Assembly (NCBI RefSeq): GCF_002117485.1
Contig: NZ_CP021030.1
Coordinates: forward strand, 3,771,501-3,835,500
Source: Rhizobium sp. NXC14
GTDB lineage: Bacteria; Pseudomonadota; Alphaproteobacteria; Rhizobiales; Rhizobiaceae
Length of the DNA: 64,000 nucleotides
Direction: 5' to 3'
Program-made: the position numbers and the translations under genes
The notes under the pieces: model-generated
Database searches by the model: none
The model's input: the letters and a program-made list of their open reading frames with translations, nothing else
Told to the model about the DNA's origin: nothing
Shown: positions 9,890-18,483 of the stretch, piece by piece
Numbering within the stretch: position 1 is the stretch's first letter
Layout: each line of letters starts with the position of its first letter

Positions 9890-11925
9890 CCTGCCACCCG
9901 CAATTGCGCCTCCTGTTGCTGACCCGCGGCAACCAGGTGCCCGACGTCGAGAATGAGGGCGACGCTGCCGTCGCCTAGAATGGTGGCGCCGGAAAAGGTC
10001 GCCACGTCGTTGTGCAGTTTCGACATCGACTTGATGACAGTCTGATGGTCGCCGATGATCTGGTCGACGACGAGGCCCACGCGCTCAGTGCCGGTCGAGA
10101 TGACGACGACCTTCTGGTGCACGTCGGGCTTCGTGCCGGTGCGGAAAAGATCCCGCAGGCGCAGGAACGGCACCAAGCTGTCGCGTAGCGAGATGAAGCT
10201 GCGGCCGCGCGAGCGCAGATCCTCCTCGAGCGACAGCTCGAGGCATTCCTCGACGGCCGAAAGCGGGATGACGTAACGGCCGGTACCGACACGCACCAAC
10301 AGACCGTCGATAATGGCAAGCGTCAGCGGAATGCGCAGTGACACTTCCGAACCCTGTCCGGGCACACTGACGATATCGATCGCGCCGCGAAGCTCTTCGA
10401 CCGTCTTCTTGACCACGTCCATGCCGACGCCGCGGCCGGACAGATTGGTGATCGCCGCCGCCGTCGAAAACCCGGGAGCAAAGATCAGTTGCAAGAGCTC
10501 GGGGTCAGAAAGCGGCTGGCCCGGATGGATGAGGCCGGAGGATTCCGCCTTGGCGCGGACCCGTTCACGGTTGATGCCGCGGCCGTCGTCCTTGATCGAG
10601 ATAATCACCTCGCCACCGGCCTGACGGGCCGAAAGTGTTACCGTGCCGGCCTTGGCCTTGCCGGCGGCAAGGCGGTCGGCGGGCACTTCGAGGCCGTGAT
10701 CGATCGAGTTGCGCACCAGGTGCACCAGCGGATCGGCCAGCCGTTCGATCACCGTTTTATCGACCTCGGTGCTCTCGCCTTCCGTCACCAACTCGATCAC
10801 CTTGCCGGTCTCGCGGGCAAGATCGTGGACGAGGCGGCGAAAACGGGAAAAGAGAGTCGCAACCGGCACCATGCGCAGCACCATCATCGTGTCGCGCAAT
10901 TCGCCGGACAGACGTTCGATTTCTTCCGAGACGGAGCGCAGTGCGATATCGGTGCTGGCGCTCGCGAGCTGGCTGAGGCGCGATTGCGCGATCACGAGCT
11001 CACCGACGCGGTCCATCAGTTCGTCCAGGCGCTCTGCCGGAACGCGCACGTTCTCGGCAGCCTTCGCCTGGCTGGCGGCGGGTGCCTCACGCTTGACGGG
11101 AACCGCTTCGACGGGACGAAATTCCGGCACGGCGGCCGCCGGGACAGGCGGTGGTGGTGCTGAGGCGGCAGCGGCAGGCACCGGCATTGTTTCAGCCGGA
11201 GCGGCCGTTGCCGCTACCGTGCCGTCGATCTCCTCGACGCTGAGTTCCATGTCGTCGAGCACGAAGATGAAGACGTCGTCGATCGCTGAACGGTCCTGCT
11301 CGCTCATCAGCGTCACATCCCAGGAAATATAGAGTTCCGTCGGCGTGAGCCCATCGAGGGGCGGAATGGCCGAAGTGTCGGCGCGCACGGTGCATTCGCC
11401 GAGATCGCGCAGTTCGTCCAGCAGGCCGAGCGGATTGGTGCCGTTGGCCATCGAATTGGCCGGCAGGCTGAAGCGGATGCGCCAGCTGTTCCTTGTCTTT
11501 TTCGTCGACGCCTCCCGCACGGGCGCTGCGACGGTCGCTGGCGCCGCAGCCTTTGCGCCGACGGCGGCCTGCAGCTGTGCCAGAAGCTTGTGCCCGGTGT
11601 CGCCATGATCGGCGTCGGGCTGATCGACGAGGGCACGCATATGGTCCTGGGCGGCGAGAACGGCGGCGACGAGTTCGCTGGTGGCCGCGACTTCGCCCTT
11701 TCGAACGCGGTCGAAGGCCGTTTCGCAATGATGGGTGAAGGCGGCCAGCGCCTCGAAACCGAACATCGCGCCCGATCCCTTGAGCGTGTGAAGCCCGCGG
11801 AATACCGCGTCGACGAGATCCCTATTGTCGAGTTGGTGCGTGAGGTCGAGAAGGCCGGTCTCGATCGCTTCGAGGCATTCGGCAGCCTCCGTGCGGAATA
11901 CGGCGACGGGGTCGAGCGTACTCAT
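9886..11925 (-). CDS. cheA: Chemotaxis histidine kinase CheA
   Basis: 679 residues. Autophosphorylating kinase of the receptor array, phosphorylating CheY and CheB. Domains in order: HPt/P1 (1-about 110) with phosphorylated H46 in GLHTLKGSGAMFGF; a P2-like region about 145-235; an Ala/Pro-rich linker; dimerisation P3 (VPAERLDELMDRVGELVIAQ); ATPase P4 with N-box LVHLVRNSIDHGLE, G1 DDGRGIN and G2 GRGVGMDVVKK; C-terminal CheW-like P5. All catalytic boxes look intact and length is usual. It overlaps cheY and cheW by four bases on either side. Confidence 0.97.
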   Translation of the reverse strand: MSTLDPVAVFRTEAAECLEAIETGLLDLTHQLDNRDLVDAVFRGLHTLKGSGAMFGFEALAAFTHHCETAFDRVRKGEVAATSELVAAVLAAQDHMRALVDQPDADHGDTGHKLLAQLQAAVGAKAAAPATVAAPVREASTKKTRNSWRIRFSLPANSMANGTNPLGLLDELRDLGECTVRADTSAIPPLDGLTPTELYISWDVTLMSEQDRSAIDDVFIFVLDDMELSVEEIDGTVAATAAPAETMPVPAAAASAPPPPVPAAAVPEFRPVEAVPVKREAPAASQAKAAENVRVPAERLDELMDRVGELVIAQSRLSQLASASTDIALRSVSEEIERLSGELRDTMMVLRMVPVATLFSRFRRLVHDLARETGKVIELVTEGESTEVDKTVIERLADPLVHLVRNSIDHGLEVPADRLAAGKAKAGTVTLSARQAGGEVIISIKDDGRGINRERVRAKAESSGLIHPGQPLSDPELLQLIFAPGFSTAAAITNLSGRGVGMDVVKKTVEELRGAIDIVSVPGQGSEVSLRIPLTLAIIDGLLVRVGTGRYVIPLSAVEECLELSLEEDLRSRGRSFISLRDSLVPFLRLRDLFRTGTKPDVHQKVVVISTGTERVGLVVDQIIGDHQTVIKSMSKLHNDVATFSGATILGDGSVALILDVGHLVAAGQQQEAQLRVAG

Positions 11926-12290
11926 CTTCCGAGAACCTTCTTCACGATCTTAACGAGATTTTCCGGATCGAACGGCTTGGTCAGCCAGCCGGTCGCGCCG
12001 GCAGCCTTGGCACGTGCCTTGAGGTCGGCGTCAGATTCCGTCGTTAGAAAGATAATCGGAACACCGGCCTGCGCCGGCAGCTTGCGCAGTTCCTCGATCA
12101 TCGTCAGCCCGTCCATGACAGGCATGTTGAGATCCGTCACGATCAGATCGAAGCTGCTGCCCTTGGCCGCAATGAGGCCTTCCGCCCCGTTGACCGCTTC
12201 GGTGACGCTGTAGCCGGCATTGGTCAGCGTGACCTTTGTGGTCAGGCGGATGCTGGCGGAATCGTCTACCGTCAGGATGTTGGCACTCAT
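11922..12290 (-). CDS. cheY: Single-domain chemotaxis response regulator CheY
   Basis: 122 residues, one receiver domain. Acid pocket DD9-10, phosphoacceptor D53 (VTDLNMPVMDG), T83/T84 and K105 in the KPF motif, all in canonical places. It receives phosphate from CheA and acts on the flagellar switch or, as in many rhizobia, as a phosphate sink; the sequence does not decide which. It is the only stand-alone CheY in this operon, whereas many rhizobial clusters have two. ATGA overlaps with both the STAS gene upstream and cheA downstream. Confidence 0.95.
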   Translation of the reverse strand: MSANILTVDDSASIRLTTKVTLTNAGYSVTEAVNGAEGLIAAKGSSFDLIVTDLNMPVMDGLTMIEELRKLPAQAGVPIIFLTTESDADLKARAKAAGATGWLTKPFDPENLVKIVKKVLGR

Positions 12291-12616
12291 AATGTCACCT
12301 CTTTATGCAACCAAAACTTTAAGTCTTCATGATCGAAGGATTCGATGAAACCGGAACGCTCAAGTACGTTCAACACGGAGCCACTGGCGGGAGAAGAAAG
12401 GTTGAGCGTCTTTCCGGCGGCTTTTGCTTGACGGCGGGCCGCTTCCATAAGTTGGATGAAACTCAGATCAGCTTCAGCATCAGCAGGAATGCTAAAGAGG
12501 ATGGTATCTTTACTACGAAATGCGTCATTGATCTTGGTGTGTAATTCAGCCGCGTGCCGAATGTTTAGCACATCTGGCAAAGTTATAGATTCACAATATT
12601 GACTCTGAGTATCCAA
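12287..12616 (-). CDS. STAS-domain protein heading the che operon
   Basis: 109 residues, an anti-sigma-antagonist-like STAS fold: LPDVLNIRHAAELHTKINDA at the N-terminus, the loop DLSFIQLMEAARRQAKAAGK where the family's regulatory serine sits (DLSFIQ), and a C-terminal helix. The start is TTG at 12616 with SD AGGAGG five bases upstream; there is no early in-frame ATG. First gene of the operon, overlapping cheY by four bases. Small STAS proteins accompany CheA in several chemosensory clusters; the partner here is not identifiable from sequence. Confidence 0.85.
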   Translation of the reverse strand: MDTQSQYCESITLPDVLNIRHAAELHTKINDAFRSKDTILFSIPADAEADLSFIQLMEAARRQAKAAGKTLNLSSPASGSVLNVLERSGFIESFDHEDLKFWLHKEVTL

Positions 12617-12954
12617 TGCAGCCTCCTGGGCCCGAGAAATACTTTCGACCCTAAGAGGACTCTCACGACAGCGTTAATGCAGCGTAAACAGAGGTTGTAG
12701 AAAACCGACGCGAAGCGCATTCCGCGACTCCTAATTCTTATCGAGAATAAGTTGTATCCTTCTCTCTAAGCTTAGAAATAATAGAATGAGAACAAAACCT
12801 TAAATGATCTCACTTGGCATGCGTCGCACCGAAAGCCTTGTCTCACACCTTTCATTAATCACAACGCAGGCGAGTCTGGCGCGTTTACCGGACATTTCCA
12901 TCCTGCCCGTAGAAATAGAGTCAAAATGGCCTGCTTTTAAGAAAAGGTATAAAT
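12617..12954. promoter_or_regulatory. Divergent promoter region of che operon and soluble receptor-like gene
   Basis: 338 bp without a gene, AT-rich in its middle (12730-12800). It holds two close palindromes: CTTAT-cgaga-ATAAG at 12737-12751 and the perfect 12-mer TCTAAGCTTAGA at 12765-12776, about 26 bp centre to centre. No confident -35/-10 pair could be chosen. The palindromes are candidate operators for a regulator of both divergent units (inference). Confidence 0.5.
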
Positions 12955-14694
12955 GTGGCACACGCTCTGGTAACATCCAACGCTGCAGCCTACACATCGG
13001 GGCGGGAGATCAGTCGGATCCTGGAATCCGCCCGCAGCCAAGTCGAGGAGCGTTTTCTCGAGGGCGGGTCGGTGCTGCTGTCGGTGATGGATGTCCTCAA
13101 CCGCCTGCTGAATTCGCTCGAAAGTGTCGCAAAGGCACTCGATGACAAGGAGGCGAGCGATACCAGCGCCGATCTCCGCGCCACGGTGGAAAGCCTGACT
13201 GCATTGCCGGTCACCGAAGAAAATCGCCAGCAGGCGCTCATCTCGCTGGCGCAAACCGGCAGGGAACTGCGCAAGCACGTCGCCGATATGCAGGAGACGA
13301 TGCGTTATCTCAGAACCTTTGCCGTGACTGTAAAGATCACCGGCGCCGGCCTTGCCGAATTCGCCGGCTTTGCGCAGGAGATTTTGGAACGTATCTATTC
13401 GGGCACCGATGAGGTGAATCGCTTCGCCGCCCATCTCGACAGCCTCGAAAAAGAGGTCAAACTCGCCGCCTCCTTCGGGGCTAACGTCTCCAGGAGCTAC
13501 GCCGATACCGTTCCGGCCGTCGCCGGAGCCCTGCGCGACGATGCCGCCAAGATCGCCGAACACCGGAAAAATCTCGGCATCCTCGCCCGCGAGGTCGGCG
13601 CGATCGCACGCGGCGTCCAGAGCAAGGTCAGCTCGACTCTATCAGCCCTGCAAATCGGCGATATCACACGTCAGCGTATCGAACATGTACAGGCAACCTT
13701 TTCGCTGCTTGAAGATTTCCTCGCCGGCGAAGATGGCGCCGGGCTCGACGCCGGTGCGCGCCAGCGTCTCCAGAATGTCGTTCACCATCTGACAGCGGCG
13801 CAGATGAGCGACATGTGCGTCAATTTCCAGCGGGATTCGGAGAACGTCGTCAAGACGATTGCGAGTTTCGACCACGACATGCGGGAAATCCTCAAGCTGC
13901 GCGATCAAATGGGCACCGAAAGCGGCGAAGCCGGCGGCAATTTCATGCGCTCACTGGAATCCAGCGTTTCTGCCGCCCACGAGATCGTCAAGCAGGTCGA
14001 CACGGCAAGCCGGCAGGCTGACCAGGTAAGCCATACGACAATCGGCACGGCCGCCAAGCTTTCCGAAGCCATCGTCAACATTCGCGTCGTCAGGACCGAC
14101 ATCCATTACATGGCCTTGAACACCAATCTGCGCTGCAGCCGGCTTGGCGAGGAAGGCAAATCGATCAACGTCGTCACCGCCGAGCTGCGCATCTTCGCCG
14201 GCAAACTCGATGAATCCGCCGACGCCATCGTCAACGGCCTGCCGGCGCTCGAAGCCGCCGCCGGGCGCGTGGCTCCCACCACGGCCACCGCCGGCGGACT
14301 GGGCGAGAGCCTGACCTCGGCCGTTGGCAACATCCGTTCCGCGGCCAATGTCATGGAAAACGAGCTGAAGGTGCTCGCCGAGAACGGCCGCGAGGTCGCC
14401 GCCAAGATCGGCCTGCTGATCGGCAAGCTCGACTTCCAGCACGAACTCGGCGATGTCCTTGCCCGCTGCGCCGATGCGCTCGAAGGTGTCGCCGGCCCCG
14501 ATGTCGCCGATATCTCCGATCTCGCGGAGGTCATCGCACCGCTCGACCGCAAGATTTTCAAGCTCTATACGATGGTCCAGGAGCGCAACATTCATCGCGA
14601 CATCATCCCGGCAAGCGAGGAGAGTATTTCAGCGCTTGCCGAGACCGCTAAAGCCGAAAACGACGAGGATCTTTTCGCCGACGCGCTTTTCTAG
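12955..14694 (+). CDS. Soluble chemoreceptor-like helical protein divergent from the che operon
   Basis: 579 residues, GTG start at 12955 behind AAAAGG. No signal peptide or membrane segment; almost entirely helical. Residues about 386-420 (YMALNTNLRCSRLGEEGKSI, then NVVTAELRIFAGKL) align by eye with the receptor tip [20 protein letters not shown], but key glutamates and glycines differ. LQIGDITRQRIEHV (about 232-245) is a motif I associate with chemotaxis-linked proteins. It is therefore a degenerate cytoplasmic signalling-domain protein, probably working with this array. It ends 18 bp before a convergent gene. Function unknown; it could be a cytoplasmic receptor or an array regulator. Confidence 0.8.
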   Translation: MAHALVTSNAAAYTSGREISRILESARSQVEERFLEGGSVLLSVMDVLNRLLNSLESVAKALDDKEASDTSADLRATVESLTALPVTEENRQQALISLAQTGRELRKHVADMQETMRYLRTFAVTVKITGAGLAEFAGFAQEILERIYSGTDEVNRFAAHLDSLEKEVKLAASFGANVSRSYADTVPAVAGALRDDAAKIAEHRKNLGILAREVGAIARGVQSKVSSTLSALQIGDITRQRIEHVQATFSLLEDFLAGEDGAGLDAGARQRLQNVVHHLTAAQMSDMCVNFQRDSENVVKTIASFDHDMREILKLRDQMGTESGEAGGNFMRSLESSVSAAHEIVKQVDTASRQADQVSHTTIGTAAKLSEAIVNIRVVRTDIHYMALNTNLRCSRLGEEGKSINVVTAELRIFAGKLDESADAIVNGLPALEAAAGRVAPTTATAGGLGESLTSAVGNIRSAANVMENELKVLAENGREVAAKIGLLIGKLDFQHELGDVLARCADALEGVAGPDVADISDLAEVIAPLDRKIFKLYTMVQERNIHRDIIPASEESISALAETAKAENDEDLFADALF

Positions 14695-14706
14695 AGCATA
14701 AAACCG

Positions 14707-14724
14707 CGGCGGCTATCGCCGCCG
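14707..14724. terminator. Convergent hairpin between receptor-like gene and Sel1 gene
   Basis: CGGCGGC (14707-14713), loop TATC, GCCGCCG (14718-14724), followed on the minus strand by CGG then TTTT. It overlaps the minus-strand stop codon at 14713-14715. Best read as terminator of the Sel1 gene. Confidence 0.6.
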
Positions 14725-15795
14725 GAATTTGTTGGCGGCATCTATAGCCGCCTTCTGCTGATCGTCCTCGATGCCGAGATAAAAATCCTCCAGCGCCGGA
14801 TCGGCAAGCCCCGCACGTCGCGACAGCACATACCATTTCGCCGCCTCGATCGGGTTCGGCGGCGTGCCGATGGCGTTGATGTAGAGATGGGCGAGCTTGT
14901 TCTGCGCAACGACATTGCCGCCATTGGCGGCAAGTTTCAGCCATTCGAAACCCTTGACGTAATCCTTCGGGCCACCGACGCCGTTGACGAGCCAGATGCC
15001 GAGATCGAGCTGGGCCGTGTCGAAGCCGGCTCGCGCTGCGCGCGCCATCCACTCGCGGGCGAGCTGCTTCTTTTCCTGCGGCAGGTCCTTCAGCGTTCCA
15101 TAGATCTGCGCCACGGCATATTGCGAATCGGCAATGCCCTGCTCGGCTGATTTCTCGTAGAACGGCAGCGCGAGCTTCAGCCCCTTTTCGCCGGGATTGT
15201 CGGCGACGAGGATCTGCGCCCAGTTGAATTCGGCTGAAGGATTGCCGGCTTCGGCGGCCTTGCGCATATAGTCGTCGGCTTTGGCCTTGTCGCGCGGCAC
15301 ACCCTGGCCTTCCATCAGCATCAGGGCATATTTGAACATCGCCGCAGGATCGCCGCCTTCGGCCGCCTTGCCATACCAGAAGGCGGCGTTCTTCACGTCC
15401 TTCTTGACGCCGAGACCCTGCGAGAGGATTTCGCCAATCAGCGTCTGCGCCGCCGGATCGCCGAGTTGGGCGCGCGGCAGCGCCTTGTCCATCGCGGTCA
15501 GATAGTAACCGCGCTGAAAGGCGCCGTACGCCTCGTCAATCGGCCCTTTGTAGTCCTTCTCCGGCGGAAGGTCGGGCAACTTCGCGCCCATGCGGTCGAA
15601 AACGCCGACGCCATCCGAGGGCTTCACATCCCCGTTGGGGAGCCGGTCGGTGCGAAAGCTTGACGCCGGCGCGGTGCCTGGCTGGCTGATGACGCTGTCC
15701 GGTGCCTGCGCCACGGCGATATCAGACCCGCCCGCAGTGAGGGCGACCATGCTGGCAAGCAGATATTTCAAAGGGCGGGCGGGCAGGATCGGCAT
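14713..15795 (-). CDS. Exported Sel1-like repeat protein
   Basis: 360 residues. The N-terminus MPILPARPLKYLLASMVALTA is signal-peptide-like with cleavage near AVAQA. Sel1/TPR-like helical repeats run from about residue 90 to 340, with recurrent motifs such as AAFWYGKAAEGGDPAAMFKY, ADDYMRKAAEAGNPSAEFNW and GFEWLKLAANGGNVVAQNKL. Such proteins act as periplasmic scaffolds; no partner is evident. The start at 15795 was chosen for the signal peptide and lies 10 bp after the stop of the ThiE-like gene, so the two probably share an mRNA. The longer open frame upstream is antisense or overlapping sequence. Confidence 0.88.
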   Translation of the reverse strand: MPILPARPLKYLLASMVALTAGGSDIAVAQAPDSVISQPGTAPASSFRTDRLPNGDVKPSDGVGVFDRMGAKLPDLPPEKDYKGPIDEAYGAFQRGYYLTAMDKALPRAQLGDPAAQTLIGEILSQGLGVKKDVKNAAFWYGKAAEGGDPAAMFKYALMLMEGQGVPRDKAKADDYMRKAAEAGNPSAEFNWAQILVADNPGEKGLKLALPFYEKSAEQGIADSQYAVAQIYGTLKDLPQEKKQLAREWMARAARAGFDTAQLDLGIWLVNGVGGPKDYVKGFEWLKLAANGGNVVAQNKLAHLYINAIGTPPNPIEAAKWYVLSRRAGLADPALEDFYLGIEDDQQKAAIDAANKFRRR

Positions 15796-15805
15796 GAGCG
15801 GGATT

Positions 15806-16459
15806 TCAATCCTCAAACCGTGGCGCTTTTTCGTCGAGCAGAGCATTGATCTCGGCAACGATGGACGGCGCTCGGCCGGGCTCCCCGAATACCGCCAGCC
15901 GCAGCGCCACGAACTCTGCTCCGGTCTCAGCGACGGCAAGAGCCGACGCCGGATCGGTGCCGCCCATGACGATGCAGGGGATTTCGATCATTGAGGCCCA
16001 CCATTCGCCGAGCGCAAGGTTCTTGGGATGCGCCTCCGGCTTGATATCCCCGTCGAGCTTGCCGAAGAAGATATAATCCGGCCTGACTTCGCCGATCTCC
16101 AGCGCATTGTGCCGGTCGCTGGCATTGCCGCCGCCGACGATCAGCTTCGGAGCGTGTTTGTCGATCGCCTCCGACAGTGCCTGGGGGTTGTCGGTAATAT
16201 GCAGGCCATCCGCCTTCGCCCGTCCCGCCACGCGGCTGTCGCCTGCAATCAGCGCGGCGGCCCCCGCATCCTGGATCACCGGCACCAGCTTTTCGGCATG
16301 TTTCTGGAAGGCGCCGTCGTCGAGCCCGTATTGCGGCACGATGACGGAGGCGACATCGCCGCCCTTCAGCGCATCGGCGACGATCTTTGCCTGTTCATCG
16401 GCGTTGGCGATATCGGGGACGATGAGCACCAGGCGGCAGCGGTTTTCGGCTTCGGTCAT
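15806..16459 (-). CDS. Thiamine-phosphate synthase family protein (ThiE-like)
   Basis: 217 residues, TIM-barrel of the TMP-synthase/TenI superfamily. Seen: LVLIVPDIANADE at strand 1, a central AGDSRVAGRAKADGLHITDN (true ThiE has an HvGq-type motif here) and the phosphate-binding IPCIVMGGTDPASALAVAETGAEFVAL. The motif for the pyrimidine site is only partly conserved, and no other thi gene is nearby, so a TenI-like or diverged role is possible. First gene of a two-gene unit with the Sel1 protein. Confidence 0.75.
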   Translation of the reverse strand: MTEAENRCRLVLIVPDIANADEQAKIVADALKGGDVASVIVPQYGLDDGAFQKHAEKLVPVIQDAGAAALIAGDSRVAGRAKADGLHITDNPQALSEAIDKHAPKLIVGGGNASDRHNALEIGEVRPDYIFFGKLDGDIKPEAHPKNLALGEWWASMIEIPCIVMGGTDPASALAVAETGAEFVALRLAVFGEPGRAPSIVAEINALLDEKAPRFED

Positions 16460-16566
16460 GAGGTCTTTCCGTTTCCTGCGAATTCCTTCTCGAAAGGACG
16501 GATCCGCACTCGTTTTGTGTGAGTAGTTCCGTTAGAGGAGGCTTGCAAGAGGAGGACGTCGAAAGC

Positions 16567-17331
16567 ATGCCGCAAGACTTGTCATTCTACTACGCCGCCG
16601 TGCCCGCGGTTCTGCTTGTCGGCCTAGCAAAAGGCGGCATGGGCGACGCTTTGTCGCTGATCGGCCTGCCATTTCTCGCCCTGGTCGTCTCGCCGCTCGA
16701 AGCCGCGGCGATCCTGCTGCCGATCCTGGTCTTCATGGACATGATCTCGCTCGTCATCTGGCGCAGGCATGGCGATTGGGCGACGCTGAGGATCATGCTG
16801 CCGGGCGCAATTTTCGGCATTGCCCTCGGCTGGGCGACCTCGGCGCTCGTTCCCGGCAACGTCCTTCGCATCGTCATCGGCGCGGTGACCATCCTCTTCT
16901 GCCTGCGTTATTTCTGGAACAATTTCGGCCCGGGTGCCGGCAAGGTGGTTCCGCCGCGCGGCCAGCGGCCGGTGGCCGCCGGCCTCTGGGGCGCCTTCTC
17001 CGGCTACGGCAGCTTCGTCGCCCATGCAGGCGGCGCCCCCTTCCAGATCTATGCTTTGCCGCTCAAACTTCAGCCACGCGAATATACCGGCACCAGCGTG
17101 CGTTTCTTCGCGATCCTCAACGCCATCAAGCTGGTCCCCTATTTCGCGCTCGGCCAGCTCGACACGCAGAATCTTGCGACTTCGGCGACGCTGCTGCCCT
17201 TCGCGCCACTCGCTACCCTTGCCGGCGCCTGGTGCGTGCGGCGCATGAAGCCGGAGATCTTCTATCCTTTCATGTATGCCATGGCCCTGATCGCCGCCTT
17301 TCTGATCGCACGCGAGGGCCTTAGCGGCTGA
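16567..17331 (+). CDS. TauE/SafE-family sulfite exporter-like membrane protein
   Basis: 254 residues, about seven or eight hydrophobic helices. TauE/SafE signature features are visible: the glycine-rich first helix VGLAKGGMGDALSLIGLP and, in the second half, the repeated GAFSGYGSFVAHAGGAPFQI. The family transports sulfite, sulfoacetate or other organosulfur anions; the substrate is not readable. Start at 16567 (MPQDLSFYYAAVPA) after GAGGAGG; an earlier in-frame codon exists but precedes the SD. 70 bp upstream of an ArsR-type regulator on the same strand. Confidence 0.88.
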   Translation: MPQDLSFYYAAVPAVLLVGLAKGGMGDALSLIGLPFLALVVSPLEAAAILLPILVFMDMISLVIWRRHGDWATLRIMLPGAIFGIALGWATSALVPGNVLRIVIGAVTILFCLRYFWNNFGPGAGKVVPPRGQRPVAAGLWGAFSGYGSFVAHAGGAPFQIYALPLKLQPREYTGTSVRFFAILNAIKLVPYFALGQLDTQNLATSATLLPFAPLATLAGAWCVRRMKPEIFYPFMYAMALIAAFLIAREGLSG

Positions 17332-17401
17332 CAAGGGCCACGCTACGCTGCAATGCACAATTTCCTTGCCGGAAGGGCCGGTTTGACGTAGCTTTTCCAG
17401 C

Positions 17402-17662
17402 ATGTCGAACACGGACCCTTTCTCTGCGATTGCTGATCCGAACCGGCGGTTTCTGCTGGAGGAATTGCGTCGCGCTCCAAGGACGGTCAACGAGCTCGCC
17501 GAAGGGCTGCCGATCAGCCGCCCGGCGGTCTCGCAACACCTAAAGGCGCTGCTCGACAGCAATCTGGTCTCGGTGACCTCGGAAGGCACGAAGCGCATTT
17601 ACACGGTCAACAACCGAGGCTTCGACAAGCTCAATTTATGGCTGGATCAGTTCTGGGCCTGA
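17402..17662 (+). CDS. ArsR-family winged-helix transcriptional regulator
   Basis: 86 residues, a bare winged helix: DPNRRFLLEELRRAPRTVNE, the recognition helix in ISRPAVSQHLKALLDSNLVS, and a wing SEGTKRIYTVN. No cysteine metal site (no CxC) is present, so a metal sensor is unlikely. Close members regulate a partner SRPBCC or transporter gene; the TauE-like permease just upstream is the obvious neighbour, but its transcription precedes the regulator. Downstream 17663-17861 shows no gene. Confidence 0.85.
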   Translation: MSNTDPFSAIADPNRRFLLEELRRAPRTVNELAEGLPISRPAVSQHLKALLDSNLVSVTSEGTKRIYTVNNRGFDKLNLWLDQFWA

Positions 17663-17861
17663 TGCCGACCCCGCCGTGGGACACGCTGCGATCACATGAA
17701 ACTACTCGAATATGCCCTCGTGAAAGCGCCAGCCGCAATGCCTCAAGCATCGGACTGGCGCAAATCTGGTATGAGATCACCGGATCTTGCTGATTTTAGG
17801 CGGAATGGATGGATTTACCTCTTCTAACGCAAGATGATCGACCGGCGATCTCCTGGGAGGA

Positions 17862-18035
17862 TTAATGGACGGATGACTTGAGACGCTGAATCTCGTCCTT
17901 GATGCGCAGCTTGCGGCGCTTGCATTCGGCAATTTCGGTATCGGAGATAGAGGGAGCTGTTCTGAGCGCGTGCAACTCCTCCTCGAGTGCTACGTGCTTT
18001 TTCTGGAGTGATTCAAGATGAGCTTCAACTGTCAT
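17862..18035 (-). CDS. YdcH-type DUF465 small coiled-coil protein
   Basis: 57 residues (MTVEAHLESLQKKHVALEEE at the start, IKDEIQRLKSSVH at the end), found by reading the minus strand from the ATG at 18035. The DUF465 hallmark is visible: two heptad helices and the CKRRKLRIKDEI segment. Function unknown for the family. It lies opposite a second DUF465 gene 230 bp away. Upstream, CCCCGAC (18060-18066) and GTCGGGG (18074-18080) form a 7-bp hairpin that would sit in its leader. Confidence 0.82.
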   Translation of the reverse strand: MTVEAHLESLQKKHVALEEELHALRTAPSISDTEIAECKRRKLRIKDEIQRLKSSVH

Positions 18036-18059
18036 TTGACCCTTCCTTCCTCTTACCCT

Positions 18060-18080
18060 CCCCGACCATCATCGTCGGGG
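18060..18080 (-). other. 7-bp hairpin just upstream of the small DUF465 gene
   Basis: CCCCGAC, loop of seven, GTCGGGG. It lies 25 bases before the minus-strand ATG, inside the divergent 230-bp spacer between two DUF465 genes. It could be a leader structure or an operator; no T-run in either direction. Confidence 0.35.
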
Positions 18081-18263
18081 ATCAAGGTGTCAACGGGGCG
18101 GACTGTGACATATTTTTGACGGCTTGTCGAAGGCCAAAAGATGAAGAAGAGATGGCAAATTCATGATCAAGACTAACTAGCCGTTACCCGTATTTGGTGA
18201 TAGGAGCTTGCGGAAATCATCGGCAGATCGGACAAGGTCCGAGGACGATAACGGGGAATGCAT

Positions 18264-18467
18264 ATGGCCGATCAGGAACAGGCGGAAATCAGGCTCATGG
18301 TGGCGCGTCTGCGCCAGGAGCACGAGGATTTCGACGCTGCGATCAACGCCATGATCGAGACCGGATGCGACGCTCTGCGAATCCAGCGCATGAAGAAGAA
18401 GAAGCTCGTCATCAAGGACAAGCTCTCCAAGCTGGAAGACCAGATCGTTCCCGATATCATTGCCTGA
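18264..18467 (+). CDS. YdcH-type DUF465 protein upstream of purE
   Basis: 67 residues from [20 protein letters not shown]; a Met two codons earlier (18258) is also possible. Typical DUF465: [20 protein letters not shown], then the basic [20 protein letters not shown] and PDIIA ending. All-helical, cytoplasmic, function unknown. It ends 16 bp before purE, so it is probably co-transcribed with purEK. This placement ahead of purEK is common in related genomes as far as I recall (established knowledge, not checked). Confidence 0.88.
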   Translation: MADQEQAEIRLMVARLRQEHEDFDAAINAMIETGCDALRIQRMKKKKLVIKDKLSKLEDQIVPDIIA

Positions 18468-18483
18468 AAGGAACGGTCGCAGG

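Noticed and set aside
14713..15939. Longer 408-residue version of the Sel1 protein
   Set aside because: The extra 48 residues overlap the ThiE-like gene and precede a clear signal peptide at 15795.
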